From Erigeron canadensis (Eukaryota; Streptophyta; Magnoliopsida; Asterales; Asteraceae), in assembly GCF_010389155.1 (NCBI RefSeq), contig NC_057761.1, forward strand, positions 9,922,501 to 9,986,500: a stretch of 64,000 nucleotides of DNA, in the 5' to 3' direction. A model generated the notes under the pieces. It was not told the DNA's origin, did not search any database, and worked only from the letters and a program-made list of their open reading frames with translations. Of this stretch, positions 1 through 10,562 are shown one piece after another. The translations under genes were made by a program, and so were the position numbers. Numbering within the stretch: the first letter of the stretch is position 1; each line of letters opens with the position of its first letter.

Positions 1-1754
1 GACAACTCAAAGTGCACGAAAAGAACTATACCACCCACGACCTAGAACTTGGGGCAGTTGTGTTCGCTTTGAAGATTTGGAGGCACTACTTATACGGAAC
101 CAAGTGTACTATCTTTACCGATCACAAGAGCTTGCAGCACGTATTCAACCAGAAAGAACTGAACATGAGACAGAGGCGTTGGGTGGAATTGCTGAATGAC
201 TATGACTGTGAAATCAAGTATCATCCCGGGAAGGCGAATGTAGTAGCCGACGCGCTGAGCAGAAAAGAACGAGTCAAAATCTTATCTATTAAGGAGGCAA
301 ATCGTACAGACTTGAGGCAACTTGTGATCAAAGGCCAAGAGTTCGGCTTGAGATCGAAAGACAGTATAAAAGCTGAGCGGTTAGGACCCATCGCTCAGGA
401 ATTCGAAGTCGATGATAATGGAGTTAGAAAATTCAAGAACCGAGTTTGGATCCCTGCAGCTAATGGTGTTCGAGAGATCATCATGCAGGAAGCTCATCGT
501 TCTAAATACTCGATTCATCCAGGCGCAGACAAAATGTACAAGAACTTGAAGCTAGATTATTGGTGGCCTGGGATGAAGAGAGAGATCTTTGAGTACGTCA
601 GCGGATGTCTGACATGTTCTAAAGTCAAAATCGAACATCAGAAACCTTCTGGATTGTTGAAGCAATTGGAAATCCCGGTGTGGAAGTGGGAAGACATTAC
701 TATGGACTTCATTATGAAACTGCCTCGTACGAAGAACAACCATAACTCCATTTGGGTTATTGTAGACAGACTGACGAAATCAGCCCGTTTTCTTCCTATC
801 CGAGATGACTACTCACTGGAGAGACTTGCTGAGATCTATATAGATGACATCGTAACTAAGTACGGTGTTCCTTTATCAATTGTATCTGACCGCGACCCGC
901 GCTTCACGTCCGACTTTTGGCAGTCACTTCAAGAAGCGTTAGGTACTAGACTTAATCTGAGCACCGCCTATCACCCACAGTCAAACGGGCAAAGCGAACG
1001 CACTATTCAGACTCTGGAAGACATGCTCCGTTCTTGTGCATTAGAGTTTAGAGGGAGTTGGGATAAACATCTCCCGTTGATCGAGTTCTCGTACAATAAC
1101 AGCTATCACACGAGTATTCAGTGTGCACCGTTTGAGGCCTTATATGGTCGCAAATGCCGGTCACCACTGTGTTGGCTAGACGCCGGTGAAAGGAGTTGGA
1201 TGAAGCTTCCAGTTGTACAGACCACCATAGACAAGATAGCTGTTATCAAAGAAAAGCTTAAGGCAGCTCAAGACAGACAAAAATCCTATGCAGACAAACG
1301 CCGTAAGCCTCTTGAGTTCGAGGTGGGCGACAAAGTTCTTTTGAAAGTTTCCCCATGGAAAGGTACCGCCCGGTTCGGCAAGAGAGGCAAGTTGGCGCCT
1401 CGGTACATAGGACCATATAAGATCATTAAACGTGTAGGACCAGTAGCGTACAAGCTGGAACTACCGTTAGAGCTCGGCAATGTTCATGACACGTTCCACG
1501 TATCCAATCTTAAGAAGTGCATGGCTGACGACCCGACCATCATTCCTGTTAAGGATGTTCGCATAGACGAAGGGCTCGAGTTCACCGAAGAGCCTATCGA
1601 AGTCGTAGACAAAGATGCTAAACAGACAAGACAAAGCCGCGTACCCCTAGTTCGTGTACGTTGGAGTGCTAGACACGGGTATAATGACACCTGGGAACGC
1701 GAGGACTTCATTAAGAAGAAGTACCCTCATCTTTTTGACCGACGAGACTCTTAA
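1..1754 (+). CDS. pol: Gypsy pol C-terminal part: RNase H end, integrase, chromodomain-like tail
   Basis: The frame is open to the left edge, so this is the tail of a longer polyprotein; no internal start is implied. It reads through the RNase H end ([30 protein letters not shown]), the integrase HHCC zinc-binding module (about 500-630, ending CLTCSKVK), and the DDE core with D in MDFIMKLP (~700), D in SDRDPRF (~885) and E in NGQSERT (~990). A GPY-like module ([19 protein letters not shown]) follows, then HVSNLKKC and a chromodomain-like end with [14 protein letters not shown]. Role: RNase H degrades the RNA template, integrase joins cDNA to the chromosome, and chromodomains of this group steer insertion to heterochromatin (family knowledge). 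No stop or frameshift is visible over 580 codons, so the copy is probably fairly young. Confidence 0.95.
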   Translation, partial: QLKVHEKNYTTHDLELGAVVFALKIWRHYLYGTKCTIFTDHKSLQHVFNQKELNMRQRRWVELLNDYDCEIKYHPGKANVVADALSRKERVKILSIKEANRTDLRQLVIKGQEFGLRSKDSIKAERLGPIAQEFEVDDNGVRKFKNRVWIPAANGVREIIMQEAHRSKYSIHPGADKMYKNLKLDYWWPGMKREIFEYVSGCLTCSKVKIEHQKPSGLLKQLEIPVWKWEDITMDFIMKLPRTKNNHNSIWVIVDRLTKSARFLPIRDDYSLERLAEIYIDDIVTKYGVPLSIVSDRDPRFTSDFWQSLQEALGTRLNLSTAYHPQSNGQSERTIQTLEDMLRSCALEFRGSWDKHLPLIEFSYNNSYHTSIQCAPFEALYGRKCRSPLCWLDAGERSWMKLPVVQTTIDKIAVIKEKLKAAQDRQKSYADKRRKPLEFEVGDKVLLKVSPWKGTARFGKRGKLAPRYIGPYKIIKRVGPVAYKLELPLELGNVHDTFHVSNLKKCMADDPTIIPVKDVRIDEGLEFTEEPIEVVDKDAKQTRQSRVPLVRVRWSARHGYNDTWEREDFIKKKYPHLFDRRDS

Positions 1755-1774
1755 TTTCGAGGACGAAATCTTCC

Positions 1775-1787
1775 AAGTGGGGGAGGA
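1775..1787 (+). other. polypurine tract of GYP1
   Basis: The purine run AAGTGGGGGAGGA directly abuts the TG of the LTR. This is the expected primer site for plus-strand DNA synthesis. Confidence 0.8.
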
Positions 1788-2530
1788 TGTAACAACCGTC
1801 CCAGAAATGTTCTATTTAAGTCCTTGAAAATGTACATATGCCACTAAATCGGTCAGACAGTCTAATTTATATGAGTTATAGACGTACTTTAGACGTTCAT
1901 TATGTGCTTATGTGAACTTCAAATTGATCTAAATATTAATATTGTACGACGAGTTTGTGATTATATTCAATAATATAGTAAGTTCGGTTCACAAATATCA
2001 AAAGATCGTAAAAGAGCTCAGCTCAATTTAATTGCAAAATGGTCCTTGTAGTTGTGAAATTTCACTTTTTTGGTAGGGTATGAAAAGAAATGTGAAAACC
2101 CATCAAGATTTCTATTCTTCACCTCCTACCTCTCTTCACACACTCACCACACCAAGAAACACACACATAAGAAATTCTTTGATTTCGTGATTGTTAGATC
2201 GAATCGTTGATATCATTAGCTTCCTTGTAATCATCTAAACATATTTCTGAAACCGATTTTGAGGTAACAACAACGTATTTTGTGATTTTGATCAAATTAA
2301 GTTCAAACTTTTCAACTATATGTTCTTGATGATTTGGTCGTTTTTGATGTCAAAAACGTGTTAAGGAACAATGGGTTTATGTTTAAATAAGTCTAGTAAC
2401 TGTTTTGGTGATCAAATTTGGGTCGTAACATGTCTTAATCTTCAAAACTCGTGATTTTGTTAAGTTCAGTGTTATGTCCGTATGCCTGCTGCATCAAACG
2501 AATTTATCTTGTTCAAAACGAAATTAGCTA

Positions 2531-2710
2531 AACGAACTTAATGTCTAACTTCGTTCTGTTCAGTCCAACGAACTTAATGTCTAACTTCGTTCTGTTCAGT
2601 CCAACGAATTTAAAGTCTAAATTCGTTCAGTTTAGACCAACGAATTTAAAGTCTAAATTCGTTCAGTTCAATCCAACGAATTTAAAGTCTAAATTCGTTC
2701 AAGTTCAGTT
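2531..2710 (+). repeat. 36-bp tandem array in the GYP1 LTR
   Basis: About five copies start at 2531, 2567, 2603, 2639 and 2675. Later units contain GAATTTA-AAGTC-TAAATTC, a perfect 7-bp stem; the first two units read GAACTTA...TAACTTC and pair less well. The array lies in the first third of the LTR. Confidence 0.9.
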
Positions 2711-3112
2711 CAAACAGACTTAAGGCTCACTTTCGTTCAGTTCATGTACGTGAAGTTCAGTTAAAACTATTTTGAGTCAAAATGTTCAAAGGACCAAATC
2801 ATCAGTTCACCAAGGACATTTGTGATTTGAATAATCACTTAGACTAATACATGTACTTCTATATGGTTACTATGTGCATAGGAGTTCGGCAAGGCGTAAT
2901 TGGATCCCGATAGATATACTTATCTATCTTTGTACTTGTTCACTGTACTAGTTCTATATATTGTACCAGATCACTGTGAGTTCACTTATTCCCCCTTTCG
3001 TACATTTTTAAAGTTCTTTATCGGGGACTGAAAAGCATGAAAACTATTTTGTACTTATATATATATACAGACTTATATATATATTTTCTTGACTGTACTA
3101 CGTACTATCTTA

Positions 3113-3290
3113 AGACAGACAGCCTATTTATGTACAGACTATTTTCAGACAGACTATTTATGTACAGACTATTTTCAGACAGACTATTTATGTACAGACT
3201 ATTTTCAGACAGACTATTTATGTACAGACTATTTTCAGACAGACTATGTACAGACAGACTATTTACAGACAGACTATTTATGTTACGATA
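3113..3290 (+). repeat. 30-bp tandem array in the GYP1 LTR
   Basis: Four near-identical 30-bp copies built from CAGACAGACTATTTATG and TACAGACTATTTT are followed by shortened copies. The first copy has one variant base (CAGACAGCC). Confidence 0.92.
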
Positions 3291-4160
3291 CTTATTTTCT
3301 AAATGTGTGTTCTAGATCTTGAATGGGCAGGATTTGAATACATTCTTGTATGTACTTATTGTCTATGTATGAGACCTAAGGCTTACTGCTATCAATTCAT
3401 CTCCCACCTGTTCTGGGAATGGACCGTAGGTATTATGGACAGCGCTGTTAGGGTAGGCCCATCCTCATTCTCCTCAGGACAGGAGAATGCATATTACCTA
3501 GACTTATTGATCATTTGTTCTGATCACATGCTCTGGTCACCAGTTCTGACCTAGTTCGTACTCATATATACTTTCTGATTGCATGAGTTCCCTGATTTAT
3601 CATAGCTCGTTATGGCCAAGCGGATTAGCAGTAATAATAGACATACATATTAAGTACATTACAGATTCTAAACTATTGTTATTACAGCAAGGTACATTTG
3701 ACAGCCGTACAGACTATATGACTTGACTTTTATACATACCGGTATTATGTATATTTATAAAGTACTTTATGTGAATCTCACCAACTACTTTCGTAGTTGA
3801 CCTTTGAACTTACATGCTTTTCAGGCTAGGTACTAGATATTTAACATAAGAGTCTTCCGTTCTAAGCTCATCCTTTTGGTGACGGTTCGTGCATACAAGT
3901 CCTGGAGCTACGAAGGCCTTATTACTATTCTAGCTCAAGTACTGTTCTATGAGACAATTGTTCTGTCCCATGAATTTGACTATTTTGATTCAGTTATATT
4001 CTGTAATAACATTCGTACTTCTGATCTAAACTTAATTATGATTCGTTATGACTTTGTTCTCCTGATCTTTGATTAATCTTAATGGCTGTGTTGAACTTGT
4101 ACTGTGTGCATTTGTACTTGTCTGTGCATCCCGTATATTCCGCTTTAGCGGGGTATTACA

Positions 4161-4956
4161 AAATTGATCCATATAACCTGTTTAATGATAGGATCTAGTA
4201 AGTAAACAGCTAAGTCCTTGTCAATCATGTAGTTTCTTGGTCACACATTGTATTCTATAATTACACATAGCTACTGTTGTTATATTGCATGTAAGTTTGG
4301 GTCCAATGGGTCAACCCGGTTACTCTGGGTCAAATATGTTATTCTGGAACTAAGCATAATTACTAATGTCACATTGCAGTAATCAGTTAGACCATATTCC
4401 ATTCAATATATCTTATTGTAATCTTGTATTCTGGTCACATGAGTATTTTTTTTTGTTCGTTTATTAATGTGCTTGGAATGTTTGGATAGCTTCATTTGGA
4501 AGTTTACTAACACGGCAGTAACTCTTGCATTTGTCTCCACCAATTTTATGCACCTGATGACTCAGAAGTGTCTAGAAAGTTACATAAACATGCATAAGAA
4601 CTTTGATACTATAGTTTATTGACTTCTGATGCTTTGTGCGTTTGTATATAGTTTTAAATGTTTAGAGATAGTAAAAACCTTGCATAAAATGAATTGCTAA
4701 TGACAGAAAATGTGTGTTATTTTGTTTGTGTGCTTAGAATATTTGGACAGCTTCGACCCATTTGTCTAGCATGCCACATTTTATTCTTAATTAGGATATT
4801 CAAATAGACCCTTTCAACTATCTCTGTTTATAACTGTTTTCAACTATGACTAGTCTCCGATTATTTTTCTGAACGACCAATCTATCTATCTATAGTTATA
4901 TAACTGAACTTAAAGACATTTTCTCTACTATTTTTATTAATACGATATTGTTGTAG
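4161..4956 (+). other. CACTA internal non-coding DNA (intron or spacer)
   Basis: This is AT-rich sequence with no ORF of note between the GYP1 insertion and the first recognisable exon. A motif GAATRTTTGGAYAGCTTC occurs twice (about 4477 and 4738), suggesting an old internal duplication. I see nothing else. Confidence 0.5.
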
Positions 4957-5597
4957 TCAACTCCCGATACACCACCTAGCCCTTTAGAAATTTATCATAG
5001 CTTGCATTATAAAGCCGACGAGAAAGATAAAGAATGGCTAAATGATGATGCACGGATTGAATATGTAAGCTTTTTGTTAAAAGCTTTTGATTATGATTTC
5101 TTTTTGTCAAATATGATTTTGGCTGCTACTAATTTTTAATTTTGTATTTCGACTTTCTATTATGTTAGGAAAATATCTGTAAGCATAAAAAGGAAGCTAT
5201 GGATAAGTTAAAAGATGAAGGAACAACTCTTGTTATTAAGGCTATGGAACATGAGCTTGAAAGGCAAGCCATAAAAAGTGTTTGTGAAAAGAAGAAGTCG
5301 ATACAATCAGGATGGGAGGTTGGTGTTGGGCTAGTGATGAAGAAAAAAGATAGATGGATGAAAGACGCTGTCATATCATCTCAACAAGTTGACACAACAT
5401 CTCAACAAGACCCAAATGAGATTAATGAATCGAGAAAAACGGATATTGAACTCGCACTTTATAAGAGTAATTATCATAAAATGGCAGCATTCATGAGGCA
5501 AAAATTTCTAGACTTTGATGATGCAATAGCCTCGCCAGATACTACCGAAGCCGCAGGTTCCAATGAAGTACCCACCAATAGTGATCTAGGATGTTGA
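4957..5597 (+). CDS. CACTA transposase-like C-terminal exons
   Basis: Two exons can be read. Exon 4957-5064 follows TTGTTGTAG and ends at GTAAGC. Exon 5169-5597 follows TATGTTAG. They join in phase and run to a stop at 5595-5597. The first exon encodes a Pro-rich start (STPDTPPSPLEIYHSLHYK), then HYKADEKDKEWLNDD. The second is Lys/Glu-rich (CKHKKEAMDKLKDEG), then KKSIQSGWEVGVGLVMKKKD, ending in an acidic low-complexity tail. This recalls the C-terminal part of plant En/Spm-family transposase-associated proteins (Transposase_24/Ptta-like), which bind subterminal repeats. I assign it mainly by position inside a CACTA element. Upstream exons are lost to GYP1 or the window edge. Confidence 0.55.
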
Positions 5598-6659
5598 AAC
5601 TTATTTGTTTTATAATAATATGGAATATCATCCTCAAAACTATTAGATTGTTAACTGGTGTTATTTTGATTTGTTATTATTAATGCTTTAATTAATATTG
5701 GTATGGCTAACTTTAAATAATACGTATCTTTTTATCTTTTTATATAGAATCAGTGACTAATGTCTAACTTAGATTTAAACCATCATTTATCATCGACTGA
5801 TTTTATGATGATCAGCAAATCAAGGACTGAAATCCTTTGGATTGGCGACTGATCTGATCAGTGTCAGGGACTAATTATCAGTTTCTAAAGCATTTTAACT
5901 GATTAGGTGATGATTTGAAACTAATTTCTAGTCTCTAAAAGCAACAAACTAAGCAGCAAATTAAGGACTGAAAATCTTCTAGATTTTAGGACTATTAAAC
6001 AGTCTTTAAAGCCATATATTAGAGACTGACTAGAAACTAAATTTCAGTCTCTAAAAGAAGCAATTTAAGGACTGAATATGATTAGTTTTTAGGACTAATT
6101 ATCATTCATTAACGACTTATTATCGGGGACTGATTTAGTGACATTTTGAAACTAATATTTGGTCTCCAAAAATAGCAAGTTAAGGACTAAAAGTGACTTT
6201 TTTTTTAGGACTAATTATCAGTTTTTAAAACCTTTTATTAAAGACTGATTTGGTAATAATTTGAAACTAGTTTTCAGTATCCAAAAGTAGCAATTAAGGA
6301 CTGAAAGTGCCCAGGGTTCTAGGACTAAATTTCAGTCCTTATATCTACATAGTAGTAACTGAACTATCATAGTATTTGCGACTGGCTTTCAGTCACCGAT
6401 AAAAACATTAGGGACTGAATAACATGGCACCAACTCACATATATAAGGACTGAATTTTTTTAGTTAGGAGACTGATCTCTACTCCTTGTTGGTTCCATAT
6501 AACAAGGACTGATTTTCAGTTGTTAACCCCACTTTCTGGGACTAAGTGGTAGTAACTGGCTAGCAACTAGCAAAATCAGTCCTTGATATACTATTAGTAA
6601 CTAATCATGGTGTATCAAAGACTGTTTTTTAGTCTCTAAAAGCCTGTTTTTTTGTAGTG
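5598..6659 (+). repeat. CACTA subterminal repeat region and right terminus
   Basis: From about 5750 the DNA is a dense array of degenerate short repeats around AAGGACTGAAA and GGACTAATTATCAGT in both orientations, ending at the terminus 6642-6659. In CACTA elements such subterminal repeats bind the DNA-binding transposase subunit (family knowledge). There is no coding sequence here. Confidence 0.82.
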
Positions 6660-7287
6660 GCATCTCGTCCAGATATAATGTTTGCAACATGTATGTGTGC
6701 TAGGTATCAAGCTACTCCTACTGATTTACATTATCAAGCTGTGAAACGAATATTTCGTTATCTGAAGGGTACACCCAATTTAGGTCTCTGGTATCCAAGG
6801 GATACTGGATTCAATTTAATTGTCTATTCAGATGCAGATCATGCAGGTTGTAAGCTTGATTGCAAGAGTACTTCTGGTACTTTACAATTTTTGGGTGATA
6901 AAATTGTGAGTTGGTCTTCCAAGAAACAAAACTGTGTGTCACTATCAACAACTGAGGCTGAATATGTGGCTGCGGCTAGTTGTTGTGCTCAAGTGTTATG
7001 GATGAAGACTCAGCTTACTGATTATGGTCTGAAAATATGATCATATTCCCATCTATTGTGACTCTCAAAGTGTCATTGCTATTATAGTAAACTCAGTAAA
7101 CCACTCTCGATCAAAGCATATTGATGTGAGATATCATTTTCTCAAAGATCATATTGAGAAAGGTGACATCGAGCTCTACTTTGTGGCAACTGACTATCAG
7201 CTTGCAGATTTGTTCACCAAACCATTGGACGAAAAGAGGTTTAACTTTCTTATCTCCAAGCTTGGTATGTTAAATCTTGAACCTTAA
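6660..7287 (+). pseudogene. pol: SIR1 pol end (reverse transcriptase tail and RNase H), frameshifted
   Basis: The frame starts at [17 protein letters not shown], the conserved motif after the Copia reverse transcriptase core. It passes the RNase H region ([39 protein letters not shown]) and would finish ...[10 protein letters not shown] with TAA at 7285-7287. One extra A near 7035 (GGTCTGAAAATATG against GGTCTGAAATATG in SIR5) shifts the frame and ends the ORF early; the remaining 80 or so codons are readable in another frame. Upstream coding is cut off by the CACTA terminus at 6659. Confidence 0.9.
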
Positions 7288-10202
7288 CTAATTTTGTTCT
7301 TGATATATTCTTGAAAAACAAAATACAAAATTTGAAAATACAAAAATCAAATACAAAGATATAAAGTTTTGAAAAATAACAAAAAGAATTTCTTTATTCT
7401 TTTCTTTTTAAAAATGGCTTACATATACTCCGTATGTAACCTGGGCTTCATAGTGTTATTTATATTTTTGTGGTTTACATATACTCTGTATGTAATCCGT
7501 GCTTAAATAATTTATTTATTTCAAAATGGCTTATACATACTCTGTGTATAACCCGTTTTTAAAAGTTTTATTTATTTTCAAAAGAATTATTTTTCTTGTC
7601 AAAATATTCTTTCACTCTCAATTGTTGATATGAGAAGCGAAGGATTGAACGCCTTTGTGTACTCCCTATTTGTCTCATCTTGAACAATTGATTGAATTAA
7701 ATGTGCTTAAATGTTTATTTGCATCCAACTTGTTGATGTAAGATGCGAAGGATTGGACGCCTTTGTGTACTCCCTAGTAGTCTTACTATGAATATTATTG
7801 TTGACGCAAAACTTTGTGTTTCTTAAAATATTTTGGTCACTTTTAGACTCTCAAATTTTTCTGTATATATCACAACAAAGATTTTATTCTGTTTGATTTC
7901 ACAAAAATCAATTTTTGCTCTACCTTTCTATAACAAACATTTTTGATCTACCTTTGCATAGATTAAGGGGGAGTTTGTGATTTCAAAATATTCAAAACTT
8001 CAAATGTGTTTTCAAATCATTTTCATAGACACATTTGATGATTTTCAAATGATTTTATCATCAATTGAAATTCGGTGTTTAGTTTGCACATGAGTGGTTC
8101 ATTCACTCCATGAACTTCATTATCGCCGATGAATTCTAACCCCGGAGTATTCACTTCTATTTTGAGTGATGATGGTTTCGTGCAAATAGGATGGTGGGAG
8201 TAAGGTCGAAAAGTGAGAGGTTATGGTGATGTGTTGTGAGAAAAGGGTTAAAAGAAATGACACCCTTCCCTAAATTTCTCAAATCGCCGGGTATAACACA
8301 TTTATATCAGATGTCATTTGTTGATATCTTGATTAAGACTTCATGGACCCAGTGAAGCGATGCACATCTTTACCTAACCACTTAAGTGTTTCTTAACAAA
8401 TACTTGTTTCATTTCTCACGGAGATTTTTCACATTTCTATTGACTCTTCATTTGGAAGATCTTGATATTGAAAAAGGGAGACATTCTGCTCCAGTCCCCG
8501 ACTTCATTTGATCACGTTGTGTCTAGAGCTATCTTGCTTGATCATTCATTTGTTCATTTTTCATTTCTTAAGACACATTCGAGTCATATCTTTGTGATAT
8601 TTTTGCTTATCTATGTGATATAGCCGGAACATTTGTAGTGATATCTTAATTGATATTCCACGATGATCAAATGGAAATCCTACCAATGCTAACATCTTTT
8701 CCAATGTTGAACGTAGGTCTCATAATTGCACTTGTGTAATTTTTGAGTAAACGAGAAGTCTAACTGTGACCTCAGATGTTACCTAAAAGTCTTTAAGGGT
8801 AATAGATTGTGGTTATCGAACACCTTAGGTGACACTGACCATGATTTCTATTCTTTGAAGCAATCTCGTAGTTGAAAAGCTACAAGACCAAACTATGTTA
8901 GAAAATTGCTTTGTGCATAATTCAATGATACATAGGAAATCCGAAAAATGTCATACATTTCTATCGGTCATTTCATTAATCCTTTTGATTTTTGAACATG
9001 TTAACGGATCATCCTTATCCGGTTTTTCCATTTCTCATCTCACAAACACAAAAACCACCAACACCATACTATAATGTTTGTACCTACAACTTCAACCTTA
9101 CATTTTAGTTATACCCTTAGGATTCTTTGGGTTGGGACTATTGAATTGGGTTGATGTGTTGATGTTTGATATTTCTCCACGCAAATCTAGTTTTAACTTG
9201 TGATATTTCTTTTCGTAATTTATCAATCAATGTTTGCATAATGACAATGGTTCCCAACTTTGTCATTATGAAGGGGAGAAAAAGATTATGATTGATTGAG
9301 AAAGAAAACCTTTGAGCTTGATTTGTGCAAACATGGAGTCAGTTAGAAGGTTGTAGTGAGTGTATGGAGGTTACAGAGGTTACAGATACAAGATAAGAGA
9401 GAATATTTAGTGTATGGGATTGATGGGAAAACTTGCAATTGATGGAATTTCAGTTAGCTCAGATTTTCAGATTTGAGTTGTTCATTTTCAAAATTGAGTT
9501 CTTGACTTGAAAAAGATAATTACAAAGATATGGATATGATGTTCAAAGATGCTCCAAAATGTGTATACTCATGAATTGAGGGGGAGCATGATTTTTCATA
9601 AGAGATTTATTCAAGTTTTGTTCAAAAGTTTACTCTCCAAAGTGTTTAAGTCAAAATGACAAAGATCAAAGCTACAAAAAGTTGAAAGATCGTTTGGAAG
9701 ATTCAAGACAAAGAAGTAAAGCTTCAAAAGAGTCTTCATCAACATATTTTATTCAAGATCTTCAAAGTCATATAATAATAACTTGATCAAAGAAGCTCCA
9801 ATGCATATATCAAGGGGGAGAGTACAAGTTCTTGATACTTCATTTTGATACTTCATTCCAAGAAAACAAATTTTCATTCAAGAATCGAAGATTGAAGAAC
9901 CAAAGCCAAATTTATACCTTTCGCACTTCAAAAGACAACTCTGATTCATGGTTCAACAATGTTCAAAGATTCTAGACTCATTCATTTTATTCTCTGTTCA
10001 AAAAGAACTTTGAGAATTTCATCATGTTTTAACTTCAAGAAAGTCAAAGACCAAGACTGATTCAAGCTCTCCATAGACGATGAGAAAGCTTTGAAGACTT
10101 GTTTCATCACACCTAATTGTCTTCACCAACGGGCTCATCAACTTAATTCCTACATCACAACACGTACTTCATTCATTATAATATATCACTAAGGGGGAGA
10201 AT
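7288..10202 (+). other. SIR1 structured non-coding tail between pol and 3' LTR
   Basis: No credible ORF is present in 2.9 kb. In order it holds: three TTACATA-type hairpins (7419-7439, 7475-7495, 7531-7551); a long dyad 7618-7691 (arms TCAATTGTT/AACAATTGA) with AACGCCTTTGTG in its loop (7648-7659); a second unit with GACGCCTTTGTG at 7756-7767 between GTAAGA and TCTTAC arms; and several purine tracts resembling the polypurine tract (about 7963, 9270, 9577, 9810 and the true one at 10190-10202). The same order recurs in SIR5 and SIR6. Confidence 0.8.
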
Positions 10203-10518
10203 GTTAGAAATCCAAAACTAGTGATAAATTGTAATTTAAATTAGTAGACTTAATTGTTGTTAAGACATGGTGAAATGATTTCTAATGTTGAGGGGTTAGA
10301 TTTGACAGTAAGGATAATTGTAGAATTAGAGTATAAATACCCTCAACACATTAGAAATCATAAGCTTTTTGATCCATTTTTACACACACTTAATACATAC
10401 TCGTTCCTCTCTCTCTCTCTCTCTCTAGAAATCACACACACACTAAATACACCAAGAACACACACACTTGATCTGCCATTGTTGAGATCAAATCCAGAGC
10501 AGAAATCATGTTATAACA
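10203..10518 (+). repeat. 3' LTR of SIR1 (316 bp)
   Basis: It begins TGTTAGAAATCC and ends TATAACA (TGTTA/TAACA inverted ends), preceded by the purine tract AAGGGGGAGAA. A TATA box (TATAAATA, 10332-10339) sits between two arms of a dyad (10275-10294 and 10340-10361). A CT microsatellite (about 10409-10427) follows. Confidence 0.88.
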
Positions 10519-10562
10519 CTCTTCAATATCTTGTCAGTGAGTTGGGAATGTTGAACCCTTAA
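10519..10562 (+). pseudogene. pol: SIR2 pol extreme C-terminus
   Basis: Only about 14 codons remain, ending VSELGMLNP with TAA at 10560-10562. This matches the C-terminus of SIR3 pol ([10 protein letters not shown]). The rest of pol has been displaced to the left by the SIR1 insertion. Confidence 0.8.

Larger units (their letters stand above)
1..4160 (+). mobile_element. GYP1: 3' part of a Ty3/Gypsy chromovirus-like LTR retrotransposon
   Basis: The order is the end of pol, a purine-rich tract, then a long LTR. The pol arrangement (RNase H, integrase, chromodomain-like tail) identifies Ty3/Gypsy. The long LTR starting TGTAACA is typical of the Tekay/Del group of chromoviruses (family knowledge; lineage is inference). 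The 5' LTR, gag, protease and reverse transcriptase lie left of the window. The right end falls inside CACTA DNA; the five bases after the LTR, AAATT (4161-4165), should be repeated left of the missing 5' LTR. Confidence 0.88.
1788..4160 (+). repeat. 3' LTR of GYP1 (2373 bp)
   Basis: It begins TGTAACAACC and ends GGGGTATTACA, giving a 5-bp terminal inverted repeat TGTAA/TTACA. A small dyad CCGC-TTTA-GCGG lies just inside the right end. The LTR is long and holds two separate tandem arrays (about 2531-2710 and 3113-3290). It has no coding content that I trust; small ORFs across the arrays follow from repeat units divisible by three. Confidence 0.87.
4161..6659 (+). mobile_element. CACTA (En/Spm-like) transposon, right-hand part
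   Basis: The right end reads GCCTGTTTTTTTGTAGTG, the reverse complement of a classical CACTA terminus (CACTACAAAAAAACAGGC). It is followed by GCA (6660-6662), the likely 3-bp target duplication. Inside lie two transposase-like exons and a ~0.9-kb subterminal repeat zone. GYP1 interrupts it on the left, and the left CACTA terminus must lie outside the window. The element is inserted in the reverse transcriptase gene of SIR1. Confidence 0.82.
6660..10518 (+). mobile_element. SIR1: 3' part of an alpha-subfamily Sirevirus-like Copia element
   Basis: It contains the reverse transcriptase/RNase H end, a 2.9-kb non-coding tail, a purine tract and a 3' LTR. The CACTA element interrupts its reverse transcriptase, so the 5' portion lies left of the window. 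Its right end is inserted into the last pol codons of SIR2; the next five bases CTCTT (10519-10523) are the expected target duplication. It is very similar to SIR5 across the pol end and the tail. Confidence 0.88.

Noticed and set aside
2541..2723. 60-residue ORF with 12-residue repeats in the GYP1 LTR
   Set aside because: The frame exists only because the 36-bp tandem unit is divisible by three. There is no start context or family, and it lies wholly inside an LTR.
3037..3322. Two overlapping Tyr/Asp/Phe-rich repeat ORFs
   Set aside because: They are translations of the 30-bp tandem array in two frames. The array, not a protein, explains them.
3606..3640. tRNA-like A-box TGGCCAAGCGG
   Set aside because: No B-box, acceptor pairing or cloverleaf can be formed in the next 80 bases, and the site is inside the GYP1 LTR.
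10254..10562. 102-residue ORF across 10254-10562
   Set aside because: It runs through the SIR1 LTR (including the CT microsatellite) into the last SIR2 pol codons. Only the final VSELGMLNP is real coding sequence.
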